64,000 bases of DNA from Triparma columacea. Lineage: Eukaryota > Sar > Bolidophyceae > Parmales > Triparmaceae. Shown here in pieces: positions 32,664 through 43,579 of the stretch. A model generated the notes under the pieces. It made no database searches. It had not been told where the DNA came from and was given only the letters and a program-made list of their open reading frames with translations. A program made the position numbers and the translations under genes. The stretch spans positions 48,709-112,708 of the forward strand of contig BRYA01000062.1 of assembly GCA_030267965.1 (NCBI GenBank). The letters run 5' to 3'. Within the stretch, counting starts at the first letter, position 1; the number at the start of each line of letters is the position of its first letter.

Positions 32664-33263
32664 CTAATTGAGCACTTTCATTCTCTGCTTCTTGACCGCT
32701 CCTCCTCCGCTGCCCCAAGTCTCAGCGACCTCCCTCTTGAACGTATCGAGCCCTGACATGTCCGACTCCACGTCCGCGAGCTTCATCACGACCATGGGAT
32801 GGGGGGGAGGGAGGTGGGAAGGGTAGGGCCTTGTCCTTTCCTTCTTGGTATCATCAGTAGAGGACAACGACGGTAATGTGTCATCAAAGATATCATCGTT
32901 ATCGTCATTCCCCTCCCCGATATCCTCCCCGACCCCCTCCTCCTCCACCCCAACCTCACTCCTCCCCCAGCTCACATCCCCCGGATCTTGCTCAGGTATT
33001 TCCTCAGCGTACATTCCAACTTCCTCAGTTTCAACTTTATCAATCCATTCTCTTAATCTCTTGTGCCCACCGGTGGAGTTGATGACGTCAATTACGTTGA
33101 TATGGGCATTATTTTGCCCACTAAAGGTCTCCGTATCGACGCTACTTCTGACGACCTTCTTTGTTACTTCCCCTAGCACTCCTAGCACCGCAGCAGGCAG
33201 CTTTTCGATGCCCAGTGACATTGCAAGTAGAGCTATTGAGGTATGTGATGCGGTTTGGGACAT
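32664..33263 (-). CDS. BTP (bromodomain-associated) histone-fold protein, TAF8/TAF3-like
   Basis: 199 residues from ATG 33263 (MSQTASHTSIALLAM). The frame is open to 33380, but that part would overlap the start of the divergent IQ gene. Residues 1-75 form three predicted helices in histone-fold order: a first helix with ALLAMSLGIEKLPAAVLGVLGEV, a second with KKVVRSSVDTETFSG, then INVIDVINS. This matches the BTP domain pattern of TFIID subunits TAF3 and TAF8 (A-L-G-x-x...A-L-x-x-L-x-x-V). An acidic middle and a helical, basic end (DTFKREVAETWG, VKKQRMK) follow. A role in TFIID is inferred from fold only. Confidence 0.55.
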   Translation of the reverse strand: MSQTASHTSIALLAMSLGIEKLPAAVLGVLGEVTKKVVRSSVDTETFSGQNNAHINVIDVINSTGGHKRLREWIDKVETEEVGMYAEEIPEQDPGDVSWGRSEVGVEEEGVGEDIGEGNDDNDDIFDDTLPSLSSTDDTKKERTRPYPSHLPPPHPMVVMKLADVESDMSGLDTFKREVAETWGSGGGAVKKQRMKVLN

Positions 33264-33354
33264 TTTTGCTCCCTCTACTTTGGGCTGTTTTTGCTTTTGC
33301 TCCCCACCATTTCCTTTTCTGTTACTTCTTACCTCCCTCGCTGTACACCCCAAC

Positions 33355-35000
33355 ATGCCATCCTCAAAGGTTATACCCATCCCAATGAGCCTCGAGAGAA
33401 CCGGTCTCCTTCCGGCCTATCAGAACATCTTGTCAGTTTTGTCCTCGAAGACCTCCCCTGCTTACCACACAAAAACTGGCGTTTACAAGGTGGCATTGGA
33501 TATATTGAGGGCAAGACTGGAGGAACATGGCAAGGCGGAGAGTATCCAGAGGATCCACAGGGGTAGGAAGGCCAGGAGAGACTTGGAAGAAAAGAAGGAG
33601 GCCGCAGTTCGGTTGCAAGGAGGTGAGTTTCATTTGGAACAAATGGGGTGGTGAGCAGTAACTGACGCGCCCCCACTGCCTGCTTCGGCACACACCCGAA
33701 ATCTCCTGCTCTTCCCTAGTCGCCCGCGTCCGAAAGGCGAAGAAGGATGTGGGGGATCGTCGCAGTCAGAACGCTGCTGCCACCAAGATGCAGGCGGTCC
33801 AACGGCGTCGCAACGATGCCGCCAGGGTAAAGGAAATGAAGGAACAGAAAGGGGCTGCAGTGAGGCTGCAGTCGATACAGAGGGGCAGGGCTACTAGGCG
33901 CGATGTAAAGGACAAGGCTGAGAAGGAGCGCGGCATGAGGGAGGAGGAGGAGAGGGAGAAGGAGGGCGCTGCCACCAAGGTTCAGAGCGTCTTCCGCCGG
34001 AGGGAGAGCATGAAGGAGGTTGAGGGTATAAAGGAAATGAACGAGATGAACGGCGCAGCATCTGCGCTGCAGAAGAATGTTAGGTCGAGGCAAGCTAAGT
34101 TGGAGTTCCAGGAGAAGCGGGCTGCCGTGGGGAAGCTCCAGGCCGCTGAGAGGGGGAGGAAGGGGAGAAAAAAAGCCGAGATGATGCAGGCCTCGTACAA
34201 GGGCGCGAGCGTACTGCAGGCGAGGGTGAGGGGGTCCAATGGGAGGAAGGACGCAAGGTGAGGGAGAAAGAGTGAGGGGGAGCGTAGCCAAGAATTAATG
34301 CGCAGTAAATCCTCATAGGACGGGTGATGCGAAGTGCAGTGAAGCTAATCGTACCATTCTAACCCTCTTCGATGGTCGCTTCGCTCTTCCCTCCCCGCTC
34401 GCTTATTGCAGGCAGGCGCAGAGGATGTCGGCCCTCAGGCCCGTGGGGGAAATCTGTGTCGGTGACGTCGTCAAGGCGAAGCTCATGGGAGAGGCAATTT
34501 GGTGCGAGGGGATCGTCATCGCTAGGAGTGGAGAGGGGGACGGCGGGGTCGAACTGGACGAATGGGACATTGACTTTGGGGAGGGGGAGGTCCAAGAGCA
34601 CGTCCCCAGCTCTAGCATGAGGAAGGTACTCACTTGGGACGCGCTCGAAATCGGCGACTTCGTCAAGGCACCCGTGCCAGGGCTCCGGGGACTCAAGGCC
34701 GACGCCGAGATTCAGAGCCTGGACAGGATAGGCCTGGACGGCAAGCAGTACTACACGATTAAGTTCACAGAGGACGACGAGGTTTCGCACGACGTTTGCA
34801 TTGACGATCTGGTCAAGTGTGCCAGTAAAAGAATGAAAGCCGTGGTGATGTGGAAGAAGGGCGGAAACGCCATCAAGGCAATTTCTGCCTTCTCTGACAA
34901 GAAGTGGGGGGCTTATCGGAGGCTGTCCACCGTCGAGGCCGGCATCGCCGCAAAGATGCGGAGAAACAGCAAGGACGGTATCAACCCGAACAAGCAATAA
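33355..35000 (+). CDS. IQ-motif protein fused to Tudor-like domains
   Basis: Exons 33355-33622, 33720-34257 and 34412-35000 (464 residues; frame exact through phases 1 and 2). The N-terminal half has at least five IQ-like repeats built as I/V/L-Q-x-x-x-R-x-x-x-x-R (SIQRIHRGRKARRDLEEK, AVQRRRNDAARVKEMKE, LQSIQRGRATRRDVKDK, KVQSVFRRRESMKEV, LQARVRGSNGRK) for binding calmodulin. The third exon encodes two beta-rich, acidic Tudor/SH3-like segments: EICVGDVVKAKLMGEAIWCEG and ALEIGDFVKAPVPGL...YYTIKFTEDDEV. The first exon repeats were mis-terminated by stops immediately after GTGAG donors, which splicing removes. A Ca2+/calmodulin link to methyl-lysine or methyl-arginine recognition is inference. 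Confidence 0.7.
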
Positions 35001-35074
35001 TAAGATCATCATCAAATCATCAAATCATCGTCGTCAATAAATTGTGTTTTTAAGAATAGCACTTTTGATTTGAT

Positions 35075-36937
35075 TTACCACGGTTCGTTGTCCCAAGTGT
35101 TTGGATCGGAAAAGCCCTCCAAATCTACAGCATATGAGCTGTTCCAATCCCTATCGAAGGCAGCCTCGACGCCTTCGCGGATGGCCGCATCGTCAGTGTT
35201 GAGCGAAGTCCCTGCAGTCTGGTAAAAGTATCCCCACTGGTAGTTTGACGTCCCTACGTTGACACGACTCTCTGTCAGGAGGAACTTTCCGTGAGCGACG
35301 CGCGAGTAGGTGGGAAACACGGGGTCGTTGGGTTTTGTGGTGTTAGGGTAGTCAAGGGTTTGATTCCAGCCCGGAACCAGGAACATTTTTATCTGCAAGA
35401 GCGAAGGGGGTAAGTTGGAGACACTTGAGGTGCATATAGTGCATACATGCATATAATATTCTAGTAACACGAGTCGTCGCCGCGTTCCTCTTCGATCCTT
35501 CGCTCCTCCTCGCTCCTTCTTGCTTCTCCTTGCTCTCCCTCTTACCTCAAAACTTCCGCACGTGCTGTTGTTGGCCACGCAGACATTCGACTGTGACTTG
35601 AGGGCGTCCAAATACTCGACCATACCCGGGGCAGTGTGAGCCCAGTAAGATATCAGCAGCTGGACGTCGACAGTGGACCCGTATGTCGCCGCGAGCAGGG
35701 CGTCATTGAGGGTACCCCACCAGTTGAGGTCGTAGGCGTTGGATGGCGCGAAGTCCATCACGCTCAGCTTGACATACGACTTTGCTGTCCGGATTGTGTG
35801 GACGATCCCGTCCAGGTCGAAGGTCCTCGACGAGCTGTGATGGGGGTTGGCCCCCACTGTTTCAAAAGGCGCGGAGGATAGGAAGAACGAAGAGGGAGAG
35901 GAAGAGGAAGGGGAGGAAGCGGATGAGACCGTCAGGGACATTGGCTTTTTGGAGTTGTGCGGGATGTGCGAGGGAAGCATGGCGGTGGGGTATTCACAGC
36001 GGTCCTCCTCATCAAGGTGGTGGGACCAGCAAGGGACGGTGAGGTTTTTCTGATTAGTCAGCGAGAAAAAGGTGCGGGTCAGCTCTCCCGGAGGAGGACT
36101 TACGCTCTCCCCGTACTCGCTCCTCTCGATCAAACCACACCAGCCCCACCAGGTGTCAAAGAGGTCCGAACTCTCGCCACCCCACAAGGTGCTGTTCCAC
36201 ATCACAATTCCCATCTCCTTTACCTGAGCCAAGCTCAGCCAATCCATGTTGCTGCTACCAAGATAGACGTGGATATCGTCCACCACCCACAGCTTCTGGT
36301 GCATGATGCCCCCGTTGTACCAATCCATGGCCTTCCAAATTCTATAGTTGACATTGTCATACTTGCTAGTCAGGTCCGTGACCTGCTTTGGCACGAAAGA
36401 CTGCTTTGTTTCATTCAAACCGTAGCTGAGGAGGAACCTTATTTCCACTCCCCTCTCCGCCGCCTCTTCGAACGCCTTGTAGACTGCCTCACCCCTGTCC
36501 CCTCCCAGCTCAATGCACCTCTCATAAGGTAAACCCCCGTTCGTCTCGTTGCAGTTCTTCTGGTCCTGCGCAGGAAGCAGGTTCCAATACATTGCAGTAA
36601 CATCTATCGTATCCTTTGCCCCATTCAACATCCTTATCTCTGCCTCGTGAGTGGCCACCGAGGAAGAAATTTGCTTCAAGTCGTACAGAGACACCGGTAT
36701 GGACTCCACAACCTGAAAGGTTGGGGACATTGTCTCTACCCAGTAGTCTCGCGAAGAAGACCCCCCCTCGTCGTCCTTGAAGTCCACAGTAAGCCAGATG
36801 GCACACGTGAGAGCAGAAACCACAGCAAGCGCAACAATGAATAAACGGGTCTTGTAGCTGCAAATAATACCCGCCGGCCGGGAATCTGCAATAAGGCTGT
36901 TGTTAGGGTCAGACTTGGTCAGAAGTTGGTCGTCCAT
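35075..36937 (-). CDS. type II membrane phospholipase D family protein (PLD3/PLD4-like)
   Basis: Exons 36937-35546 and 35392-35075 (569 residues; intron GTAAGA...TTGCAG, 153 nt). I start at MDDQLLTKSD. A short cytosolic tail precedes one membrane span (LFIVALAVVSALTCAIWLTV), so the catalytic part lies in the lumen or outside. HKD motif 1 is MHQKLWVVDDIHVYLGSSN. Motif 2 is AHGKFLLTESRVNVGTSN, where Glu replaces the usual Asp, as in animal PLD3/4. There are several N-glycosylation sequons and paired Cys. PLD3/4 are lysosomal 5' exonucleases and lipid-modifying enzymes; activity here is unknown. The intron is stop-free and divisible by three. Confidence 0.85.
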   Translation of the reverse strand: MDDQLLTKSDPNNSLIADSRPAGIICSYKTRLFIVALAVVSALTCAIWLTVDFKDDEGGSSSRDYWVETMSPTFQVVESIPVSLYDLKQISSSVATHEAEIRMLNGAKDTIDVTAMYWNLLPAQDQKNCNETNGGLPYERCIELGGDRGEAVYKAFEEAAERGVEIRFLLSYGLNETKQSFVPKQVTDLTSKYDNVNYRIWKAMDWYNGGIMHQKLWVVDDIHVYLGSSNMDWLSLAQVKEMGIVMWNSTLWGGESSDLFDTWWGWCGLIERSEYGESVSPPPGELTRTFFSLTNQKNLTVPCWSHHLDEEDRCEYPTAMLPSHIPHNSKKPMSLTVSSASSPSSSSPSSFFLSSAPFETVGANPHHSSSRTFDLDGIVHTIRTAKSYVKLSVMDFAPSNAYDLNWWGTLNDALLAATYGSTVDVQLLISYWAHTAPGMVEYLDALKSQSNVCVANNSTCGSFEVRGRARRSKKERGGAKDRRGTRRRLVLLEYYMHVCTICTSSVSNLPPSLLQIKMFLVPGWNQTLDYPNTTKPNDPVFPTYSRVAHGKFLLTESRVNVGTSNYQWGYFYQTAGTSLNTDDAAIREGVEAAFDRDWNSSYAVDLEGFSDPNTWDNEPW

Positions 36938-37016
36938 ACTGATATATATTGGACTGGTATGTACTGGAAAAAGTAAGTCCAAAGTCAAGAAGAGTCAAAA
37001 GGTTTCAATTCGTCTT

Positions 37017-39224
37017 ATGTCAGAGAGGAAAACTCTCAAGGATTACCTGAGACGGATTGGTACCTTCAAGACGCGGCACGATCGAAAGACTAGGCGGTCG
37101 TTAGGGCAACACTTGATTGGGACCTATGATATCCTGATTCACGCTGGGTGTGAGGAAGCAATTGCCCTTGCTGGAGGACTCCACTCAATTTACGGTACGT
37201 CTGTTTTCAAGAGGGTGACTGTTCAGCCTACCGATGTTCACCGCTCGGCTGTTGCGAACAATTTCGGCACATATGCGGAGAATCTTGCGTTCCTATTCCA
37301 TACCTTGGACAGACCAAAGGGGCTTGAGAGCGGGGAACCACGACCGCGGTGGTCGGTCGACAAAACGACAACGATAAGTAAACGGGAGCTCAGGGATCTA
37401 AGACTAATTGAGGCGGCCAACTTGCTAGAGCAAAGTCCGAAGATTAACCTCAAGAAGCAATTCCCCACAATCTCGAAGGTGTGGGAGGATCAGAAAGAGA
37501 GGCGAGAGACAATACGGGCCTCGTGTGTGGTAAGGAACAGGTGGTGGTATCAAGTTGTCCGTCGTTATGGGTCTTGCATTGGCGGTCTACGTTTCGGTCT
37601 TAAAGTGGTGGTTGGGAGGTGAGACTGGACAAAACTGAAGACAGACAACGCTGCAACAACGATGTCATGGCGGAGGGGCGCAAAGGAAACATTGAGTATT
37701 AACTTATACACCAACACAACGAACGCATCCACTCCCCACTCGTCGCAGCAAACATCTCTTCCTGCCCCTTCCCCTCGATGCCGTTTCAGTCCGAAGAGCG
37801 CTTCTCGCTGCCTCTGGGCTCAGCGAAATGGAGAATGCAATAGTCGGATTCGTCATCAAGGGAGAAGCAAATTATGGGATGCCTCCTGCTCGGATTAACA
37901 TGCTCTCCCGCTTCTCAAACTCTGCCTGTGCAGGTTTTGAGCTGGAGCAGCGGTGGCTTCCAGCCCTCCCTATAGAGATCGTCGTTAAAGAGCCCCCCGT
38001 TATTGAATGTGAATTACCTCAGAACGAACCAATAAAAATGGCAAGCCTGGTGAACGACGACGATGAGAATGCAGGCCAAAGGATATTAGAGGCATTTTCG
38101 GAACAAGGGTTTGTAGTGGTTGATGTCGGGGAGGCTTTTGCTGAAGCTGTGAATAAGACGTTCGCAGGGACCGGGGCAATCTTAGAGGGCTTGCGAGGGG
38201 AGGAGATGAAGGGCAAGAGAAGGTGAGAAGGGACGAAATGTTGACAGAGACTACGACAAAGATGTCGGCGGGTCGCGACGAGCACCCACTAACGTAACCC
38301 TCTCCGCGACTCGCTACGCTCGTCGCAGACTCAATTTTGACGGTGGCAGATATTGTGGCTATGGATGTGACATCGCGCGCGAGTGGGTGCAGATGCGTTC
38401 GGGCATCGCAGAGAAATTCCCTTGGCCAAGCGGGACTGAGGCTCACGTTGCATCCCTCAAGACGGTGCACGACGAGTGCAACCGGGTAGCAAGGTGAGAA
38501 TTAACAAGAATGAAGGCATAATCTTCTTACGACAAGTCACACCCACTTTGCTATGCGGTCGTCGCTTCACTCCTCCGCTTCCCGCTTCGCTCGTCGCAGA
38601 GAAATTCTATCGAAAATCCTAAAAGCTCTGTGGGTTGACGAGGCTTCGCGACCATCGATCGAGTCTCTTCTTGATGCACCTGGGGAGAAGGGAGAGGACG
38701 ATTTCGGCGCGTCCGTCCAGAGGTTCATCAGGCTGAAAGACAATGCAATGGTGACTTACTATAAAAGCATACCCCACGCCGACATGGGCATTCTAACAGT
38801 GGCCCCAAGAGCGAGTTCCCCCGCTCTGGAACTCTTAACGCCAATGGGCTGTACGAGCAGACCAGAGGAAAACCTCAAGGACAGCGAATGTGTCGTATTT
38901 GCAGGTGAGAGGCGGAGTGAGGAGCGAGGCAGGAGAGAGCCTCAAGTGCTGCCATACACGACGAGCTCAACTCTCCCACCCCCCCCTCCTCCTCAAACAG
39001 GCGAGACGTTGGCATTTCTCTCGCGCGGCAAAGTTCAGGCCCCAATCCACTGGGTCCCCGTGAGCAACGGGGTGGAAGGGCGTTGTTCCGCCCCATTCTT
39101 TCTCCGCTCATCGCCAAATGCAGTGCTCAATGAAGAGATGACGACGAGGGAATTCTGCGAACAACACGCAGTGGGACCACGGCCATGGAGGTACAAAAAA
39201 TTAGGGACGAGAACGGATTGGTAG
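37017..39224 (+). CDS. DUF6817 domain fused to an isopenicillin-N-synthase-like 2OG-Fe(II) oxygenase
   Basis: Five exons, 37017-37618, 37749-38222, 38329-38493, 38600-38904 and 39001-39224, sum to exactly 590 codons (589 residues); donors are GTGAGA throughout. Residues 1-110 match DUF6817 (QHLIGTYDILIHAG, ALAGGLHSIYGT), a His-rich all-helical domain of HD-like appearance. The rest is a 2OG oxygenase: VRRALLAASGLSE at the start, HADMGILTVAPR (His473, Asp475), IHWVPV (His532) and GRCSAPFF (Arg543-x-Ser545). All iron and cosubstrate ligands are present. The substrate is unknown. Without splicing, every exon ends at a false TGA overlapping its GTGAG donor. The last two-thirds have near-identical intron 3' ends. 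Confidence 0.82.
38223..38328 (+). other. candidate introner-type intron (106 nt)
   Basis: Second intron of the DUF6817-oxygenase gene: GTGAGA donor, 106 nt, ending CGCTACGCTCGTCGCAG. The next intron (38494-38599) is also exactly 106 nt and ends CGCTTCGCTCGTCGCAG. Both are phase 2 with the exon junction AG|A. Confidence 0.6.
38494..38599 (+). other. candidate introner-type intron (106 nt)
   Basis: Third intron of the same gene. It shares length, phase, donor and the last 17 bases (one mismatch) with the intron at 38223-38328, while the central parts have little obvious similarity. Similar tails occur in other genes of the window. Confidence 0.6.
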
Positions 39225-39646
39225 TATTAATCGAATTTGATGTTTTTCATATGGTCGCCCTCTCAAAACGCTTGAAAAGAGGGTAACTTTCGTTGTCAAA
39301 AAGTATAATCATTTTGACAATATATTTAGATATAAATTATATATACGTACTCAGTTATATCGTATTAGTCAATAGACCACATTTTTGTAATCATAAGTAG
39401 CGTAATTCAACAAAAATGGACAAGATACAACTCGCTGGTCGTAGACTCTGAAAAGGCTAGAAGAAAATAATTCGAGCAAAGTAGTTGACTAGAGACCAAC
39501 TACGTGGTTCGGATGGTAAGCGCCAAGCACGCCGTATGGCTGTAGTCAACTACTGAAACTCCTAAAGCACCTAACACCCCATAAGCCAAACATAGCCAAC
39601 GATGAAGCATCCATAAAACCACCAAATCAACTCATCGAGGCTTAAA

Positions 39647-40056
39647 AATACTCCGGCACATCTTTTATATACATGCTAAGCTCCAATACTAAGTATCTAC
39701 TTACAAAAGCAAAACTTTAATTTTTTCCAATTTACAGGAATAGAGCTGTAGGTAGAAAACACACGAAGGCTGTACCAGGAAAACTAACCCATTAATCAAC
39801 AACTTAACGATTTTTATATTGAGNNNNNNNNNNNNNNNNNNNNNNNNNNNNNNNNNNNNNNNNNNNNNNNNNNNNNNNNNNNNNNNNNNNNNNNNNNNNN
39901 NNNNTTCCAAACCATCAAACTTTCCGGCCCCAACCCCATAACAAAACACAAAAGCACCATTAAAACACTTAGTTTAACTCGTTTACCCTTAAAATTACTC
40001 CGGAACATCTCATTTATACATACTTAACTTCAATACGAAGTATCTGCTTACAAAAG
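39647..40056. repeat. diverged direct repeat of about 67 bp, spacing about 343 bp
   Basis: 39647-39714 and 39990-40056 share ACTCCGG-ACATCT-TTTATA-ACAT, then AATAC-AAGTATCT-CTTACAAAAGCAA with about 80% identity by eye. Sequence before them is also similar (AAAC-A...AACTC...CTTAAAA), so the unit may be a tandem repeat of about 343 bp, part of which is lost in the gap. Confidence 0.6.
39824..39904. other. assembly gap (81 N)
   Basis: A run of N inside the diverged direct-repeat region, consistent with failure to assemble a tandem repeat. Confidence 0.95.
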
Positions 40057-40289
40057 CAACACGAATATCATCAAATAAAGAATCTTAAAAGCCCCCAAAA
40101 CCCCCAAATTTATTTTTTATTTATCATGTTGAAGACGGGCGAATTTTTAGCGCAAACTTTCGGAGCGGGTCGGGCGTATACAAATTAGTCTATTCCAACC
40201 TTCTGCGGGTATGCGGCGCCGCGAGCGTTGCTTTTTTCGGGCAAAAATTGTGCAAGGGGTTTTGGGCGTTTTGAGAGGGCGACCGCAGG

Positions 40290-40299
40290 AGTTTTGTGC
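40290..40299. repeat. left target-site duplication of the MULE
   Basis: AGTTTTGTGC, directly abutting the left terminal inverted repeat. It is identical to 44127-44136 on the far side of the element. Confidence 0.85.
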
Positions 40300-40360
40300 G
40301 GGAATAATACAGAATAAGCCAAAATCTTGGGTGCCCGTGACAAAAAAAGCCATAAGTTTG
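40300..40360 (+). repeat. left terminal inverted repeat of the MULE
   Basis: It matches the reverse complement of 44067-44126 with one substitution (AAT to AAA near position 16) and one 1-nt indel (CATAAG versus CTAAG) over about 60 nt. The transposase start codon lies only 19 bp inside it, so it probably contains the promoter. Confidence 0.88.
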
Positions 40361-40379
40361 TGCCTCAAACTTGTGACAT

Positions 40380-43300
40380 ATGAGCGCTTCCGCCCTCACG
40401 ACAGAGGTCTGCAAATTCTTTGACGCGTTCTTCGAGCACTACACCGGATGTCCAATTCCCCCAAGAGTCCCAACAGGCACTGAAATGAACCCTTCTCAGG
40501 CAGCTGAGCGGGAAGAATTGAGGGTGAGTTTATATGGGAGAGGGGGCGAGTTTAAGGGGATTATGGTGGTTAATGTGCCTCCCGTGATTGGAGCGACCGA
40601 CGCCGGTGTATTGTATGCTCACCCCTCCTCTCTAAAGGCCAATCTCCCTATAGGCAAGGAACCTTATGTGTCGGAAGCTTTGTATGATCATGTTACTGAG
40701 GAATTGATGGAGGACAACGAGGAGGCGGGGAGCCGCAGGGCCGCCCTCTTCCAGAAGAAGTTTAAGGAAAGGAAGGATCTTACTAACGCAATCAAGTGGG
40801 AAGGAACCCATTCCGGGTGTACATATGTACAAGCAAAGGGGAAATCAAATGATACCAGGGTTGTAGCATTCTGTGCAAATTCCGTAGTGAACGGCAAGTT
40901 GGATGGTAAAGCACTATGTTCGGCAAAGATAGTTGCACGTAAGAAGGATGGGTTTTGGCAGGTAAGTCCCTATATAACACCCTCCCCTTGGGCTGCAGTG
41001 AATTGCACTCACTAACACTTCACTTGAATTACAGGTTGTTCCCCTGTTAGGACAACTCACGACAGTCTTTGAGCACCACCCGTTATGCACTTGCAAGGTG
41101 AAAATGACTCAGCATCAGTTGGGCGATAATTACAAGACTGCCGTTGGCTCAGATGGTGTAGTAGATACGAAAGCCAATAGAGCAATTCAGAAGAAGCAAG
41201 GAGCCGGAACGAGAACTCCTGCAGAAAGGCAAAAGGCGAACAGGGCATTGAATCGAGTTATTAACGACAACAAGGCAAAGCAGGATGAGGAGTATTGTCG
41301 TTTACCTTCACTTGTAGAGTATTTCAATAAGAAAAATAAAGATGAAGGTGAGGAACAAGCATGCACAAAGGGACAAATCCCCCCCCCCTCCCCCCCCTTC
41401 CCCGCTTACCCGTCCCCACCCCTGTTTTCTCCTCGCTCGCCTTCACCGCAGGTTCTGTTGCAGAGTTGAAAGTTGACGAATACAACCAGTTCTTATACCT
41501 ATTCTTCTACCTCGGGCCCTGTGCTGACGTGCTCAAGAAGGCGGGTTATCCTGTGCTCGCCCTTGACGGAACACACATCAAGCACGATAATAAGGGTGTG
41601 ATCCTTGAACTCGTTGGTCGTGATACGAACGACAAGTTGAGGACATTGGCGTTCATGATTTGCCGCGCGGAGGACGGCAATAATTATGAACGATTTGCCA
41701 CTCTTTGTAAGAATGCTGGCCTTGATACACTATTTGGCGCACTATTAGCTGGTAGTGGTGTGGAGAAGGTCCCCGTTTTCTGCGACCGGGATCAAGGCAT
41801 GAACTTCTTCTTCAAACAATTCGGCAACAGCCTCGTCCGTCTGAAGTGCACATGGCATCTGATAAGGAATATCAGACACGCATTACGCAAAAACAAAGGA
41901 GGAGGTTACTTCGAGGACAGCGATATATGGCGGATCCAAGGGTCGAGGACGGTGCAAGAGTACAATGAAGCAATGAGTGAGCTTTACTCCAAGTGTCCTG
42001 CCGCCCAAGTCTACCTTAGCAACGTTGATAAGAAAGACTGGGTAAACTACGCAATCTGGGAGGAGCACAAGGTGTTCACGTTAGGTTTGCGTAGTAACCA
42101 GCAGGTCGAGTCCATCAATGGGGCCAATGTGGAGAACCGCAAGAATTCCATTCTCTCCCTTGTGCTCGACCTGCTTACAACGGAACGTGACAAGCTTGCA
42201 GATATCAGGAAAGAGGTGACCAATCCCAACTCCAACTTCATTGCGAACAACAAGCTTTCGACTCCGAGTGTAGAGAAGAAGATTGGGGCTCAGTTGCATT
42301 TAGCGCATCATTGGAGAGCCCACCAAACGACTGACAAGATTGGGACGGTCAAACATCACAAGAAGTCAGGAGCAGGAGGCTTCTATACTGACACCATTGT
42401 GAATCTCAACAACCTAATTGCCTGTGACAACCCTTGGTGCGACCACCAGAAAAAGCACATGACACACTGCAGTCATGCCCTTGCGTACTTGAGGGATATG
42501 GACATGCTCGATTGGGGGGTCTACGTGAAAGATTACATTCCTGCCTTCATGACGATTGAAGAATATATCGAGGCTTACTCCAAAGTGATCATCCACCCTA
42601 TCGTTAAAGATCACCTCGAACCCAGAGTCTTCGAAGGCCCCTTGCCTAAACCAGCAGGCGACGAGGAGGGGGGAGAGGGGGGGGATGAGGACGCTGACCT
42701 CATGAGTCTCGATGGCGATGTTGTGGAGGAGGAACAGGAGGTGGAAGAGGGGGGGGATGAGGACCCTGACTTCATGAGTATGGGAAGTGTCATGAGGGTA
42801 CTAGTTGGAGAGGGATTCACCTATAAGAAAGGGGACAAGGGGGTGGGGTTCTATAGGGACGATGAACCGGAGGTCGATGAAGAGTGGATGGATGAACTCA
42901 GAAGGAGGGGGGGGGTTCAACAGGGCTCGACTACTACAACTTCCTCTACTACTGCAACTTCCTTGACGACTACAACTTCCTCAACGACTATGCCTGTGGA
43001 AACAGTATCACCATTTGCAGCTGCCTTCGGTGAATTTGAAGCGCCTGTGGAAACAGTATCACCATTTGCAGCTGTCTTAAACGGATTTCAAGCTGCCTTC
43101 GGTGGTAAGCCTGGGGAAACAGCTTCAAAGAAACCTGCATCCACGAACGGCTCAAGCAAGGCCAAGGCCAGGAAGGCAACCCACCCAACTGTCGCTCCCG
43201 ATGTAGCATGGATGGCCTACGGAGCCCCCTCTGTTCTCCCTCCTCCAGGACCAAAACCGGGACCGGGTAAGCCCCAGATGAAGCGCTGGAGGGGCCAAGG

Positions 43301-43442
43301 GTATGGTCCAAAGGATGGGGGCACAGTGTTCAAGCTCAAGCCCGGTAACAAGGAGGAACCTCTTGTTGATGCCACACGTCGCCACACGTGGCGCCACAAC
43401 GCGGGCAAGAATCGACGGTTGGATGTAGGTGAATGGGTTTGA
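40380..43442 (+). CDS. MULE transposase
   Basis: Exons 40380-40961, 41035-41347 and 41452-43442 (961 residues; donors GTAAGT and GTGAGG; frame exact). The catalytic core is Asp337 in VLALDGTHIKH and Asp410 in VFCDRDQG, followed by the C-x-W-H motif CTWHLIRNIRHAL typical of MULE transposases; the third acidic residue should lie in the ESINGANVE region. A SWIM-like zinc motif follows (ACDNPWCDH...HCSHALAYL). The N-terminal 190 residues may bind the terminal repeats. The C-terminus is acidic, then Ser/Thr-repeat and basic (SSTTATSLTTTTSSTT), with a duplicated PVETVSPFAA segment. No internal stops or frameshifts were seen. Confidence 0.88.
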
Positions 43443-43579
43443 TTGAGGCTGGTGGTAGTGGTGGGGTGGGGGTGGGGGGTCGTGACGGGGGGGGAAGGGG
43501 GGTCGTGACGGGGGGGGAAGGGTAAAGCACAAACACTTTGACAAAAACACCTTTAATATTCATATTGAGTCCCTCTATC

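Larger units (their letters stand above)
39225..40289. other. AT-rich intergenic region left of the transposon
   Basis: No gene is seen. It contains a diverged direct repeat pair (39647-39714 and 39990-40056) around an assembly gap. The last 150 bp become GC-richer near the transposon target site. Confidence 0.6.
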
